Below, piece after piece: positions 22,361-34,667 of a stretch of 64,000 nt of DNA. The notes beneath the pieces are model-generated. The model had not been told where the DNA came from and searched no databases. It saw only the letters and a program-made list of their open reading frames with translations. The translations under genes were made by a program, and so were the position numbers. Source of the stretch: Tethya wilhelma (lineage: Eukaryota; Porifera; Demospongiae; Tethyida; Tethyidae); the NCBI GenBank assembly GCA_964030475.1, contig CAXIPT010000004.1:1568452-1632451 (forward strand), written 5' to 3'. How positions within the stretch are numbered: position 1 is the first letter of the stretch; every line of letters begins with the position of its first letter.

Positions 22361-22570
22361 TGCCAAGTTTGGTACGCAGATGACGCCTCTGGCGCAGGAA
22401 AGATCACCCGCTTGCGTGAGTGGTGGGACCACCTTAACAAAATTGGGCCTAAATTTGGATACTTCACCAATGCCAGCAAAACCTGGCTGGTCACGNACAA
22501 AAAATATGATCTTTGGCATACACAATGGTCTTTGTCTGAAGAGCACAGTGAAAGCACAACTCGAGATACA
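22361..22570 (+). mobile_element. Retroelement reverse-transcriptase fragment with YADD
   Basis: From 22370 the frame reads WYADDASGAGKI, then WWDHLNKIGPKFGYF and NASKTWLV. YADD is the reverse-transcriptase active-site box, and the WWD-GPxFGYF-KTWLV context is typical of animal retroelement polymerases. A stop lies just upstream in this frame and an N interrupts at 22496, so only a scrap of about 65 codons is present, between gaps. Confidence 0.7.
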
Positions 22571-22663
22571 AGCGCTTAAGTAGCGCTGCTACAAACATAC
22601 ATTCAGATACAGTTTCTAGTTGGTAAGTTAGCTACTGCATGCTTGGCCTGTTTTATAAAGGCC

Positions 22664-23406
22664 NNNNNNNNNNNNNNNNNNNNNNNNNNNNNNNNNNNNN
22701 NNNNNNNNNNNNNNNNNNNNNNNNNNNNNNNNNNNNNNNNNNNNNNNNNNNNNNNNNNNNNNNNNNNNNNNNNNNNNNNNNNNNNNNNNNNNNNNNNNNN
22801 NNNNNNNNNNNNNNNNNNNNNNNNNNNNNNNNNNNNNNNNNNNNNNNNNNNNNNNNNNNNNNNNNNNNNNNNNNNNNNNNNNNNNNNNNNNNNNNNNNNN
22901 NNNNNNNNNNNNNNNNNNNNNNNNNNNNNNNNNNNNNNNNNNNNNNNNNNNNNNNNNNNNNNNNNNNNNNNNNNNNNNNNNNNNNNNNNNNNNNNNNNNN
23001 NNNNNNNNNNNNNNNNNNNNNNNNNNNNNNNNNNNNNNNNNNNNNNNNNNNNNNNNNNNNNNNNNNNNNNNNNNNNNNNNNNNNNNNNNNNNNNNNNNNN
23101 NNNNNNNNNNNNNNNNNNNNNNNNNNNNNNNNNNNNNNNNNNNNNNNNNNNNNNNNNNNNNNNNNNNNNNNNNNNNNNNNNNNNNNNNNNNNNNNNNNNN
23201 NNNNNNNNNNNNNNNNNNNNNNNNNNNNNNNNNNNNNNNNNNNNNNNNNNNNNNNNNNNNNNNNNNNNNNNNNNNNNNNNNNNNNNNNNNNNNNNNNNNN
23301 NNNNNNNNNNNNNNNNNNNNNNNNNNNNNNNNNNNNNNNNNNNNNNNNNNNNNNNNNNNNNNNNNNNNNNNNNNNNNNNNNNNNNNNNNNNNNNNNNNNN
23401 NNNNNN
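22664..23406. other. Assembly gap (743 N)
   Basis: Run of N followed at once by an (AC)n tract (23407-23482). Together with the single N at 22213 and 22496 it marks poorly joined sequence. Confidence 1.

Positions 23407-23482
<76 letters not shown>
23407..23482. repeat. (AC)n microsatellite at gap edge
   Basis: Pure AC dinucleotide tract directly after the gap; the repeat probably caused it. Confidence 0.95.
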
Positions 23483-23485
<3 letters not shown>

Positions 23486-24552
23486 TTATACATAGTACTA
23501 GTCAGATGGAAACATCAAGGGGCGAGCCTGAGCAAACTGATCAGCATCAGCACGGTTGCTAGCTGGCCGCTCACAGAGAGTCAGGCCTAGTCTTCTGGGA
23601 ATGAGACTAAAGTATAGCAAAAAAATTACTCTGTAAGCCTAGTGTGCTTCACTGATCTAGTTTAAATTGGCATTTGTTGCTAGGTTTGACCAATATTTAT
23701 AAAGCAGAATTAAATTGAAGAACTCGCTCTGTAGTTTTTCTGTGCGTCCACAGCTCATTTTATAGCCAAGTTCACAGCTCAGCCCCTGGCTCTTTCTGTG
23801 TTCTTTTTGCGAGAGTTCTTTGCTTCAGCTTCACAAAATTCTGATGACCCAAACAGACCGAATAGTACAATGTTATATACTTCTTAATAACAGACAAGAA
23901 GCCACACCTACTAAAACTTTGCATTGAGTTCTAGTTGCTAGCTTAATTGGTACCTGTACTCGAGCGCTCAAACAAAGACCCTCTTTAGATGTATACAGCA
24001 GCCTTCACTGAGTCAGTTAATTGTTTTAGGTAGGACTTTGGTCCATAAACATGGTATTCACTGGCTCCTCGAACTCTGTTGACTCTTCCAGTCAGTCAGC
24101 TGAACTGAAAGGCCTTGTTGACTCCATGCAGGCTTCCCAAAAACTGAGAGAGGTAGGGTGCTAGTTATATACATAATATGCATGACGGCCATGCATTTGA
24201 AGCATACTACTTCTTAATAAAAGACCACGCAAAAAGAATTACTTTATACTAACGAGGAACAATTCAATGTTATTGTGTTTAATTATCAGCCTCTCAAATT
24301 ACAGTTAAACTTTGTAGCTTGCCGGTATAGTTAAAAAAATTGATAGAAAAGTAATCATTTGGGTCCTCTTAAAAAGGACAACTATTCTATATATAAAAGA
24401 CAAAACTTCTGTTCCCAACTTGTCCATTATATATAGAGAAGTTCCACTGTATTATCTTCCCTCTCGACAATGAACTATTCCCATTCATCATGTATATAAT
24501 CATCAATTAATAATTATTAGCTGGCATATAATATTATGTATCCATATTGTAG
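23483..24552. other. Region upstream of LRAT-like gene 1; possible first exon
   Basis: An ATG at 24051 opens 34 codons (MVFTGSSNSVDSSSQSAELK onward), ending at a GTAGGG donor at 24152. It would be a natural first exon by position, but it ends in phase 0, while the exon at 24553 needs one extra base. Either another exon intervenes or this is not part of the gene. Nothing else is evident. Confidence 0.35.
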
Positions 24553-27501
24553 ATCCTTGGAATAATGAATACAAATTGAAACCAGTGCTAATGAAGTGTA
24601 CGTTGGACTCGATTGAGGACATCAAGCCTGAAAATCACATTACTGATGATTCTAATCATCACTGGCTGGTAGAAAGTGTTGATACTGAAGCTAAGACTTT
24701 CAAAGCCTTCACCTGCAGTCACAAACATGTTTGCTATGAAACAAAAACGTGGAACAACAACTTGTACAGGGTAGATTATCCAAAACCAATGGATTCAAAT
24801 ATTGTACCACAGGATAATGAGTCACCCGTACAAAAAGCTCGTGTGGAAGTTAACAGCAACTTAGAATGGGAAGAAAGTGACATATTTGTCACAAAAATGA
24901 AGTGTGGAAAATCGTTTGCTATAAGTGAAGCTACCTTACTCCAATCCAGCTTGCCATTAGGTCCAGTAAGTTGCACCCGAGTCACACAACACGTGATGCT
25001 CGATCAAGGAGATCACCTGTTAGTGAAGATTGGTGGTGGTTATCGTTCAGTTCTGATTGAAGCAATACTTGACACCAACACTGTCATTTGTATGCCTGCC
25101 ATCATAGGGTCTGAACTTCGAGGTGACATGGTGATTGCAGAAAGAGAAGTGTATCGTGTCAACTACACTCAACACTTGCCTCCAGATGAAATCATCCACC
25201 GAGCCGAAAGTAGCGAAGGTCAAGAACTACTTCGTAAGAGCCTAGATGAACAGTGTCAAGATTATGATACTGATCACTTTGTCTCTTGGGCAGTTTCAGG
25301 AAGGTCTTTTTCTTTAAATGGTCAAGAACTGATCCTGAACCAGCAGTTAAAGGTGGTGACCCCTACATCCTATCAGCGTGTGACAGAGAAAACATGCTCT
25401 GAGATACAGCCTGGGGATCATCTCTTTGTTGAATATCCTCTCTATCGTTGGCACTTCATGGTGACGGAAGTCTGTACAAAACCCAAAACTTTCAAGACTG
25501 TGTATTGTCTTCGTGGATTGGTAAGGGAAACAGTTGAGAAAGTAGACCCAGAGTTCAAAGCTATCTATAAAGTGATCTACCCTGAGGAATTTGAACCTCA
25601 AGTAGCGATCAGGAGAGCAAGATCAAAGGTCGGAAATACTGATATAAGTTTGTGGGCACGGCTGGATTTTGTTCCATGGGCAAAAACTGGATCTGAAGAT
25701 GGTGTTGAAGTTGATTTAATGACTAACAATTCGACTCCCTCGTCAAAGAGTACCATTACTTCATTCCAACAACTCAATCCTGGTGATTACCTAATCATAG
25801 AAGAATCTAAGCTTTGGCCTTTCCACCACTGTCTTGTCACTGATGTGACCTCCCCAGAATCATGCACAGTTATTGAAGTGTGGTATCACAAGGTAACCCA
25901 AAAGATTGTTAGTCTCAGCAAAAAAAACAAGTACTCTCGCCTCAACTATAATCCTGGAGTTTGTCGACCTTCCAAAGAGTCCATCAAACTAGCTCAGAGT
26001 CTAGAAAAATCTCTCAAATACAGCCGACAAAAGTTTGTAAATTATCTCAAGACTGGTGAAGACTTGCAGACGGTTGGGGTAAATTTTATTAATTCACTGC
26101 AAGATGAGCGTATACTTCTTCCTCGAGAGAGAGTGCATAATGCCTGGCAACTGAAGAAGGGTGATCACATTGAACGACCACTAAGTATCACAATTCCTGG
26201 AGGAGATTATTGTCATCACATGTTTGTTTTAAGGGCCGTCAATGACAGATGTTGTGAAGTGGTGCATAGCAGTAAAACCTTAATTCAATTTGGTAGAAAC
26301 GACGTTCGGATAGAGACTGTGGACATTTTTAAGGAAGGAAAAGTATCTCGTGTGAAGTATTCTGAGTGTATCGATCCCGATGAAGGTATTGCTACACTAA
26401 AAAAGGTTAGAAAATAATGATTAATAACCTGTTATTATGATGGACTACAATAATTATTATGCAGCTAGCTGAGCCAGTAAATGAGGCTTCACAAGTAAAT
26501 CAAACTTGTAAACTAAATCAGCAACGAGTAAGTCTTAGTCTAATAATTATGCCACAATAATATTGTATAGCTGGAAATATTGACGGGGATTTTGATTTGA
26601 TGGTTTGATGGTCTATAAGTCTAAATTGATTATCAAATGTATACGAGTACCACATACATGTGCGCATATAAATTGTCAATCAGAATAATTTATGGCCAAT
26701 AGAAATAATATTATAATAATAGTGTATAAAATTAATTGTTTGACCGTCATATTTCCTGCTATAATGTGGTAGATGATAAACAATTAATATTGTTAAATCT
26801 TATTCTATTTAATGACTTCTATCTGACTCTTGATACAGAGCTACAATGTATTCAGCAACAACTGTGAACACATTGTGACGCTGGGTACAATTGGTGAACC
26901 TATCAGCATTCAAGTAAACTACGAGCTTTATCAGTGTCTGCATAAACATGTCCGCGCAATTCCTCCTGTACTAAATGACGCGCTTGTAAGAGCTACTTCA
27001 AAAGGTGCTGCAAAGGCAGTATGGATGGTAAAAGCAGCTGCTAAAAGGGGAGGAGATGTAGTACAGCAGTTACTATGCGGAGATTCATTTCAGTTTGGGT
27101 ACACAGCTGTACAAAGTGTTTCTACTCTTGGTCTGGTTGCAGGAATAGCTTTAACATTAAATGTCCTGATTGAAAGCCCTCAACTCGTACGTAACCTATA
27201 CAAAATCCATCGCAAAAAAAAGTTCCACACAATTACTTCCACAATCGCAAAACGTCAGACTACTGTTCAGGTTGCTAGCAGTGCTGGCACTGTTGCTGGA
27301 GGTGTTAGTGGTGCTCTTCTTGGTCAAGTGATCATTCCTGTTCCTGTCTTGGGTGCGTTCATGGGTGGTGCTGTTGGTGTGCTACTTGGGAAAGGAGTTG
27401 GATATGCAGCAGGCAAATCAATAGTGATGATTTTGTTCGATGACAAATGCACAAATTTACCCATAATTATTCACTGTGTGTATGTATCTGAACATTCGTA
27501 A
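24553..27501 (+). CDS. Multi-unit LRAT-like protein 1 (exons 2-4), glycine-zipper C terminus
   Basis: Exons 24553-26405, 26465-26527 and 26839-27501 join in frame. Five successive units of about 125 residues carry a GDH-type start (ENHI, GDHL, GDHL, GDYL, GDHI) and a degenerate FV-x-W/Y-x-K-T-G segment. Only the last unit has the full LRAT/PLAAT-type set: HH in DYCHHMFVL, His in EVVHSS, and the Cys of NNCEHIV across two introns. LRAT-family enzymes use this His-His-Cys set for thioester-based acyl transfer or phospholipase chemistry. After NCEH comes a hydrophobic Gly/Ala-rich module with a basic HRKKK break and GGVSGALLG plus PVPVLGAFMGGAVGV zipper repeats, likely membrane-inserting. The homologous exon 1 of the 41-kb and 47-kb genes is absent here, so the start is unresolved. 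Confidence 0.75.
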
Positions 27502-27664
27502 CAATTCAGATTGGTTTTGCAATAGTAAAACAATAAATGGGTTTCTTGTACAATACTGTAATAGTCATGCACACATCACATACCGATTAATGCTATATAG
27601 ACCTACATTGTATTATTATATAATAGTTTTCAAGCAAAATTTTAAAATCATTATAACTATATTA

Positions 27665-27695
<31 letters not shown>

Positions 27696-28137
27696 CTTTT
27701 GACTCTTTAATTTTGTATATATATTATGTTATAATATTCAAGCTATTATAAGCTATTATTATAACAATATTGGCTGTTGTTTTTTCGGTAATATTATTAA
27801 TCATTTTGTCAAAATTAATATTATTATCATTCTGGGAATCATGGGTCTGTGGGTACCTAGTGTGCTGTGAAGGAGGTGAGAGATGTCTACCAGCTGCAGG
27901 GGTTGGAGTCTGAACCAAGAGAATTAGTCCCCAAGGTCTACGTATACACAATACATGACATTGTATAGATCAGCCTAAAATTCATGTGATTATGTAGAAA
28001 AAGGGTTTGTCTTATATAATATTTTTGACAGTATACATGAACTTCTGAAACATAGCTATAGTATTATTATTTGTATACTCTTATAGCTGGACTTTGTGTG
28101 TACAGCATTTTCCCGCGCTAAGTCTAATTTGTTTCTA
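27502..28137. other. Intergenic, AT-rich, with a (TA)n tract
   Basis: No gene seen. A (TA)n run lies near 27668-27694 and the remainder is very AT-rich. Confidence 0.6.
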
Positions 28138-28147
28138 CGCATGCGCA
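28138..28147. promoter_or_regulatory. CGCATGCGCA motif (NRF1-like) upstream of pseudokinase 1
   Basis: Palindromic core CGCATGCG lies about 155 bp before the ATG at 28300, a spacing like those of the motif before the NLR gene (54083) and receptor B (21870). Confidence 0.45.
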
Positions 28148-28299
28148 GTAAACAGTTCTGTACCGTCGTCCCCAGAATCGGGTGTGTGAACACATCAAAA
28201 GTTCAAGTCAACGTTGGAGTTCAATAGTCTGGCGTATCCAAAGTTCAAGTGTTCAAGACGCTACATGTTAAAAAAGAAATCTACAGGATTGAGTTGATT

Positions 28300-30869
28300 A
28301 TGGCCACAGTGAATGCCAATAAAATTAAATCTCAGCCTTCTGAGACGGTAAATAAATCTGTTAGTATGGAAGCCCACACGTGCACTATGGTGAGCACTAT
28401 TTATAATTCTGCTCGATGTCAGACGTTTCAAGCCAATTTTAGTCGTCTAGTGTTCGCTGTCAAATCAGTCGTAGTTGAAGTTGCTGTGGAGGCATATTCC
28501 AAGAACTTAATATCTGATAATACTAATAGTGATGCAGCTAATCTTACCATTGGTAAGTATCAACGAGCCAATGAATTGTTACAAGTTATTATGAGTCAGA
28601 TAAGGCTGAATGATGCTCACTTTGATACTTTTATCAATATTCTTCAAGATATTCGAGCTACTCGTGAACTTGCTTATCAGTTAAAAAAGGCAGTTGATCA
28701 TACATTTGAGCCTCCTATTCACAGTGGAGTCTTAGAATCATCAGTAGATCCTGCAGCGGCTGGTTTTCAATGCCCATGTGGGCAATGTACCATTGAAAAA
28801 TTTTTGACGGATAGATCAAAATGTCCTAAGTTAGAGGGCACAAGATTTCCATACCTTGATCATATACATCTTAAGAAAAATGAAGAAGATGATCTTGAAC
28901 ATCAACTTACATATGAGGCTGATAAGGTGAAGAGAGAGTTCAAAGAGGCTGTTTCTGACACAGTTTTCAGAGCTGTGCATAGAACACCAGTGAACAAACT
29001 TAAAAGGACAATAGTTTCATCAGCTGGAACTAATCTTACAAAAGCAATTCAAGCAACACACAGTGATGAGTGGAGCAAAATCACAACTGTATCTGAGTTG
29101 ATGACCTTTTTAGAATTCCGTAAGTATGTCTCTTTCTTTAACTATGGAATCCTGGAAGACATAGTCAAAGAACATTGCAGAGAGTATCAGCAACATTTAG
29201 ATAGATACCATCTAACATTACAAAATTTTTGTAAGCGAAGTGTTTTTGAAGTACCCTCAGATATGTTTGGCTCACCTTCAACTTTGAACTCAGACAGTCT
29301 GCTAGTGGTTAAAGTAATCGATGAAAGATGGTTTGGTGCTAAACGTGGTACACCCGAATGTTGCTTAAATGACATTACGCCTATTCAAATTAAAATTGCC
29401 GAAGTAATCGGACATGATAAACGCTATATTCCCGTAGTAGATGTTGGAAAAGGTTGTTTACAGCTGGTATTTGAAGATTTATTGTATCGAGAAGCATCTG
29501 TTTTCCCCCTCACCATTTCACAACAGAGTGAACTGATAAGCCATGGTATTATTATTATACGCCAGCCAAATGTAACATCAGCTGAGACCCCTTCCACCCA
29601 ATGCACAGGCACCAAGACCCCTGCCCCATGTACCCAGCCCATCATGGCCCCAGAGACCCCTTCCACTCAACATCTATTAGATCGTCTCATTACTACTAAA
29701 GCGTTTCTTATCAAAAGCGAGAACATGAAACCATCATTTGAAAGCGAGGGAACATTTGGAGACGTCAGATTCAAAGAGGCATTGATGACTTACTTTCCGC
29801 GGAGCGACCGAGTTTCTATTTGGTGCGCACCACCACAACATTCGAACTCTGCAAGCGTACCTCTAAAATCCTTTATAAGAGAGTGCGGAAAAATCATGAA
29901 CTTTTATAAGGACCACTGGATAAGACACCCATGCATTGTGGATGTGTATGGCATATCTTGTATCAACAATGCACCATGCCTGGTGATGGAACACATTGAC
30001 GTTTCACTTTCGTTCTTTCAACGAAAGCAATCTGCACAGGCACAAGAATCAAACACCAAAGATGATCTACACATTGCAATGGATATCGTCAATGGGCTAA
30101 GACATCTTCACAAGCTACAAATAGTCCACTGCGCACTGTGTTCTGATAATATCGTCATTATCGGCTGGAATGCTCACACTCGCTCTCAAATGAACACAAT
30201 ACGAGCAAAAATTGCCAACTTGAGTCGAGCATGCAGAGAACATTCTCAATGGATTGTACCATCAGAGTTGTCAATGACCACCCTTTCTCGATATTTACCA
30301 CAAAAGTACCACAAGAACACACAACTACCTGCAACCAGTAGGATCGATATGTATTCATATGGAGTGGTTCTAACTGATATAGTTGGTGCTTATAAAACTT
30401 CTCAGAACAGTCGGCGTTTGAGTGAAATTACCAGACAGCTAATCTTTAATAGGAATAGTGAAGGGACAAAGAGTGCTGATGAAGTGTATTCACTTCTGTA
30501 CCGAGATGAGTCGGAAGATCATCCTATTTCACAATCGAATGAATATGTAAGTAAGATATTGTTTACAGTACACAATATGTGATTGTTAGTGGTATATACT
30601 ATTGTGTGTTGAATTGTTCTGTTTTCTGTGTGTATCTCACGATCTCTTTTTCTCTCTCATTCTTCCTATACATACACTTGTGCATTAATTTTGTGCCAGT
30701 ACATATTAATGTTATATATGTAGTTTAAGTTTTGTTAATGTACTTTTGTACTTTGCCCATGCAGGAGATACCCATTCAAAAAATGCCTGTCAACGAAATA
30801 GTCACCAGTTCTGCGAACCCTACCAGAGTGGGTGGCATGGTTGATTTTCATAAACATACCTATTCATGA
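28300..30869 (+). CDS. Pseudokinase 1 with a large N-terminal domain
   Basis: Exon 28300-30546 (749 codons, GTAAGT donor) joins 30765-30869 in phase 0. The start is the first ATG; the open frame extends slightly upstream without one. Residues to about 200 are helical and include a cysteine pair motif (CPCGQC). Around residues 250-440 is a region I recall from uncharacterised sponge and cnidarian proteins (FRKYVSFFNYGILEDIV, FCKRSVFEVP, and an FPL-S-QQSEL end). A kinase-like fold follows from about residue 480: a GTFG loop, VYGISCINNAPCLVMEHID, and GLRHLHKLQIVHCALCSDNI. The VAIK lysine is absent (VSIWCAP), HRD is HCA, and no DFG is found, so catalysis is unlikely. Probably a scaffold or regulator. 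A further 3' exon at 31189 may be an alternative end. Confidence 0.75.
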
Positions 30870-31188
30870 ATTTTCTTCCCCCCCCCCCCTTCTTTTTTTT
30901 CTCTTTTTTTTTTTTTCAAAAGTGCAGGCATGAGGGATGTATTTTTAGCCTAGCAGCAGTCAGTGTGGGATGGGAGTAAATTGGGGGGTCATGTGTAGCA
31001 TGAATTTCAGAAAGCATGAAAGTTCATTGGGGAAAAATCTCTCAAGATGTAGCGCGGTTAAAATTTAAGCCCAACTCTTTCAAACTCTGGTCAAATGCTC
31101 TTACCATGGACACAGTAACTAACTTCCAAACCAAACACGTAATTTTAAAATGTCTTCTCAGTTAATTATTTGCACATAATTTTAACAG

Positions 31189-31396
31189 TCATTTCCAATC
31201 AATGTATGCACTACAGCCTGATCCTGGTGAAGGTCTATCAGCCTCTAAGAAGCCTGGAGAAGAAGGAGGAGAAACCCAACGTTCTGAACGTAGTTTGTTA
31301 AAATCTGCCTTCACATCTTTTGTGCAATTCTTAAAGTCTGCTGACGATGAGAGCGAGCACAAGCAACAGTTCATACGTGATGCAACAATGTCTTGA
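31189..31396 (+). CDS. Probable alternative last exon of pseudokinase 1
   Basis: After an acceptor (TTTAACAG) an open frame reads MYALQPDPGEGLSASKKPGE, continues polar and ends RDATMS with a stop, then AT-rich trailer. Its closing part (LLKSAFTSFVQFLKS) resembles the tail of pseudokinase 2 (GFWNWLETKF), suggesting the same role. It needs a phase-2 donor that I could not find in the preceding exon, so the connection is unresolved. Confidence 0.4.
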
Positions 31397-31591
31397 AAGC
31401 AATTATTTTATGTACTGCTTTATTGTAAAAAGTTGTTTTAATAAGTTAATTTTATGGTACGTCATTAATTAAAACTTTATTTATTAAATATTGATTTTGT
31501 ACACAAAAGACATAAACTCAACAATGGTTATATGGAAATAATAATAATAATTAAACTTACTAAATTTTATATATATAATAATATACCACGA

Positions 31592-33648
31592 TTATTGTCT
31601 ATTTAAAACTTTGTTCTTACATAGTCTACAAAGGTAAATGAAACCAGGAAGGAGCACAAAGAGAAATGCATTTACAATGCCCTGAGAAGATGTACCAATT
31701 CCCTACAATAGGGGAAAAATTTAGAATATCACATTATGCACTTTTGGTTACACAAATATACACACACACATCAATTACCTCCCCACTTAAGGACATGCAA
31801 CTGGTTTGTTTGTTATTAAGCCTTGTACGTGACTCCCAGCTGAGCTGCTGTATTGTCACCCATCCATTAACCAACAATTAGCCAATAAAAAAAGACGAAC
31901 AAACACACAGAACACATGTGTCTGACTCATACATGTACTTACAGAAAATATTTGAAGCACTTGGTTGCAGAGGTATTTGTTTCTTTCTTCACTATGAAAT
32001 GGTTTGAAGAGATAGACATTTATGATTAGGCTCCATATCCTCAGGACCACAACACACACAGCTGCTGTTACCATCTTACAGACGAGTTGATTGCAAAGCC
32101 TACGTTGTTCTCGACGGCTCTAGAAAGAAAAACACTGATTAGTCAACCAAAAGAAAATTTAAAGAAGAAAGCAGATCTAAAGAGAAACATATAATTATTG
32201 CTACTTTGCTTGACCAGGCATGGCAAGTATAGTAGTATTGTAGCTTACCTCAGTCTCACGAGGATCTCTAGGAAGTAGCGGCGTAGTGTCAGCAGTGCTA
32301 TCATCCTTCAGCAAGTCAAAAAGGGATAATAATTACATGATAACAATGTCATTATTGCACAAACTTATTATGCTGTCTATAGCTACTATAATGTTTAAAT
32401 ACTAGCCTAAAACCTACCAGATCTGGGAATCTACAATGTCATGTATAAAATTTTTTTGGTTACCTTTAAACAGTTTGCACACACAATTAGACAGAAGAAG
32501 AAAGCAGCACCTGTGATGAAGAGGACAGAGAGATTAGCCCAGAGATCATAGCTGAACCAGGCGATCAAAAGATCCTCATTTCGATGTCCATTATTGAGAT
32601 TCATGTAACACCAACCTATTATTGAGCAATGTATGTGTTTACATGTAAATTACTGGTTTAATAAACCACATAATGGCATAACATAACAATAACAAATGAT
32701 GGTTAGCTATAGCCTCGTCCCCAGGCCCTCTGCGTGCTACTAATTGTTGATTTATTACGTTGACGATCCTTAAAGATCGTCAACCAATAATAGCAGCACG
32801 CGCGCAGAAGGCCTAGGAACGAGGCTAGGTTAGCTATATACATAGTGACTATATCATTATGGATACTTTTAGCATGAGCCTCACAAGAGACCATACTTCA
32901 ATTGAAAGGTCACACATGCATTTTTTTGCTGTATAAACAGATCATGTGGACACTATAGTAGGGACAGTCCCAGGGAAAAACCCTGTTGTAAATTACACAC
33001 ATTGCATAATTATAATTAACTCACCAATGCCTTCAGCAAACCCAAAAGCATTTACACCAGCTCCAAGGATCAGCACAACCAGAAATGGCACCAACCACCC
33101 AAGAATACAGTACACCATGAATGCATACACACTTGTCAGTCTCTTCGCATTGATTTCACTGCACCAGAATATCACCACGGCAACAAACATAAGCATGTCT
33201 GACCAAAGCAACGAAGAGATAGTTCCAAAAACAGAGAGAAAAGCTTGAGCTCCGCATTCAGCATAGTCATATCTCGTGTGATTTCGGTGATGAGAGAGCG
33301 AGTACTCATAGCTGGAGAGTACCCCCCACAGATGGGAGACAGCAACCAAAATGTCCGCCACCGATATGCTTATCAAGATAAAGATGGCTGGCCGTTTGAC
33401 TAGTCTTACATTCGAACAAAAAGCTTGTTGACGATTTTCACCTGCTTCTTCTTCATCATCGGCAATTACAATCCCATGACTTCCAGCAATGGTAGTTTGT
33501 ACGCTAGTACTACTACTAGGCTGAGACCCATATACATTATTCCGTGCAGTACTGCTACCATATGGGGTATCTAGCGGCGTCGGCGACCTGTTTGATTGGC
33601 GCCGATTGCGGAATTCTTTGCTCGGTGGTTTCATACTTATGGCAACAA
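31592..33648 (-). CDS. GPR157-like receptor B, remainder of the gene
   Basis: Minus-strand exons 33648-33025, 32615-32464, 32305-32249, 32119-31943 and 31702-31592 all have GT-AG borders and match receptor A exon for exon (exon 2 is 152 bp in both). Encoded are the basic loop after SMKPP, ISISVADILVAVSHLWGVLS, the conserved Cys in YAECGAQAFLSVFG, GWCYMN, the TM6 segment ending LRIWS and GIGTSSQGIVNAFLFV. There is no start codon in context at the 5' end: the sequence switches at about 33648 to an unrelated LRAT-like exon on the other strand. The missing tail and TM1 are at 21982-22212 on the plus strand. As placed, neither piece can give a full receptor. If the segment is inverted back, the frame is restored. 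Confidence 0.85.
32710..32827. mobile_element. Foldback MITE hairpin with 9-bp target duplication
   Basis: Starts TAGCCTCGTCCCCAGGC and ends CCTAGGAACGAGGCTA. GGTTAGCTA flanks both sides (32701-32709 and 32828-32836). The interior is also self-complementary (TTGACGATCC and GATCGTCAA). It lies in intron 1 of receptor B, the same intron that carries a separate insertion in receptor A. Confidence 0.85.
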
Positions 33649-34273
33649 TGTCCATGCAATGCCGACTGGACTAAGTGATGCCCTCATGAGAGCTACTTCA
33701 AAAAGTGCTGCAAAGACAGTTGCCAAAGTGACAGGTACTGCCTTAATCTGGGGCGTTACAAGAGCTGCTGCCAAAGGGGGAGGAGTTGCTGCAGCTCAAC
33801 AAGTGGGTCAAGATGTTGCGGAAGGCACTCTTGCTGCCGCTTTTCAAAATTCCTTTCGAGTTGGGTACACAGCAGCACTCAGTGCTGCTACCATTGGTCT
33901 GGTTGGAGGAATAGCTCTAGGAGCAAATGTCATCTTTGAAAGCCCCCTACTCGTCCGCAACCTCTACAAGATTCACCGCAAGAGAAAGTTCGAAGCAATT
34001 TCCTCCACAGCAGCAAAACGTCAGGCTACTGAGCAAGTCGTTAGCAGTGTTAACACCGTTGCTGGAGGAGTTGGTGGTGCTATCATTGGTCAAATTGCCA
34101 TTCCTGTTCCTGTCTTGGGTGCCGCTGTGGGTGGTTTGGTTGGTGTGCTTGCTGGGAAAGTATTTGGGTATGCAGAGGGTAAACTAGCAGCGTCCCTTCT
34201 CTTTGATGATGACAAGAGCACAGATTTACCCGTGATTATTCACTGTGTATACATTTCTGAATCAGATGAATAG
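33649..34273 (+). pseudogene. Headless last exon of an LRAT-like gene at the breakpoint
   Basis: The open frame is colinear with exon 4 of the LRAT-like genes from the HVHAVPPGLNDALV segment onward, including WGVTRAAAKGGG, PLLVRNLYKIHRKRKF and PVPVLGAAVGGLVGV, and ends ISESDE with a normal stop. It begins directly at the junction with receptor B sequence and lacks the NCEH catalytic Cys, the acceptor and all earlier exons. The frame is intact and close to its paralogues, so truncation looks recent, or it is an artefact of assembly. Confidence 0.75.
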
Positions 34274-34667
34274 CAAATAATTTTTGTAGTTTGAACAATA
34301 ACTTTTTGATAGTAATTAAGTAATTTGTTTTGTAGATTGTACACTTTAGAATTAGAACAATCCTGAATTGCCAAGTAGGCATAATTCAATGATAGCTGTG
34401 ACTTTTGACGCTTTTGTTAGAAATGAGTGACTGTTTAATATTGTAGTTAGATAATTTTTTTAAAAATTAATTTTAGTACTGAAATATCCTGCATTTATGC
34501 CTCCAGTGGCCACCTGTGTTTAACAGGAAAAGGTCGTCGAGTTGAAATGCTACGCATCTGGCATGAATTGCATGCTCGAAGTGAGTTGATCAAGTAGAGT
34601 GTCTAAACAATTAAAACGCAGATAGCAGACAGAACTTTCGTGGAAGTTAATCCTTTAAAACAACACG
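34274..34667. other. Promoter region of receptor C
   Basis: AT-rich with no coding signal; the first methionine of receptor C is at its end. Confidence 0.5.

Noticed and set aside
22603..23590. Long open frames across the N block
   Set aside because: They consist of unknown bases and AC/GT repeats and carry no information.
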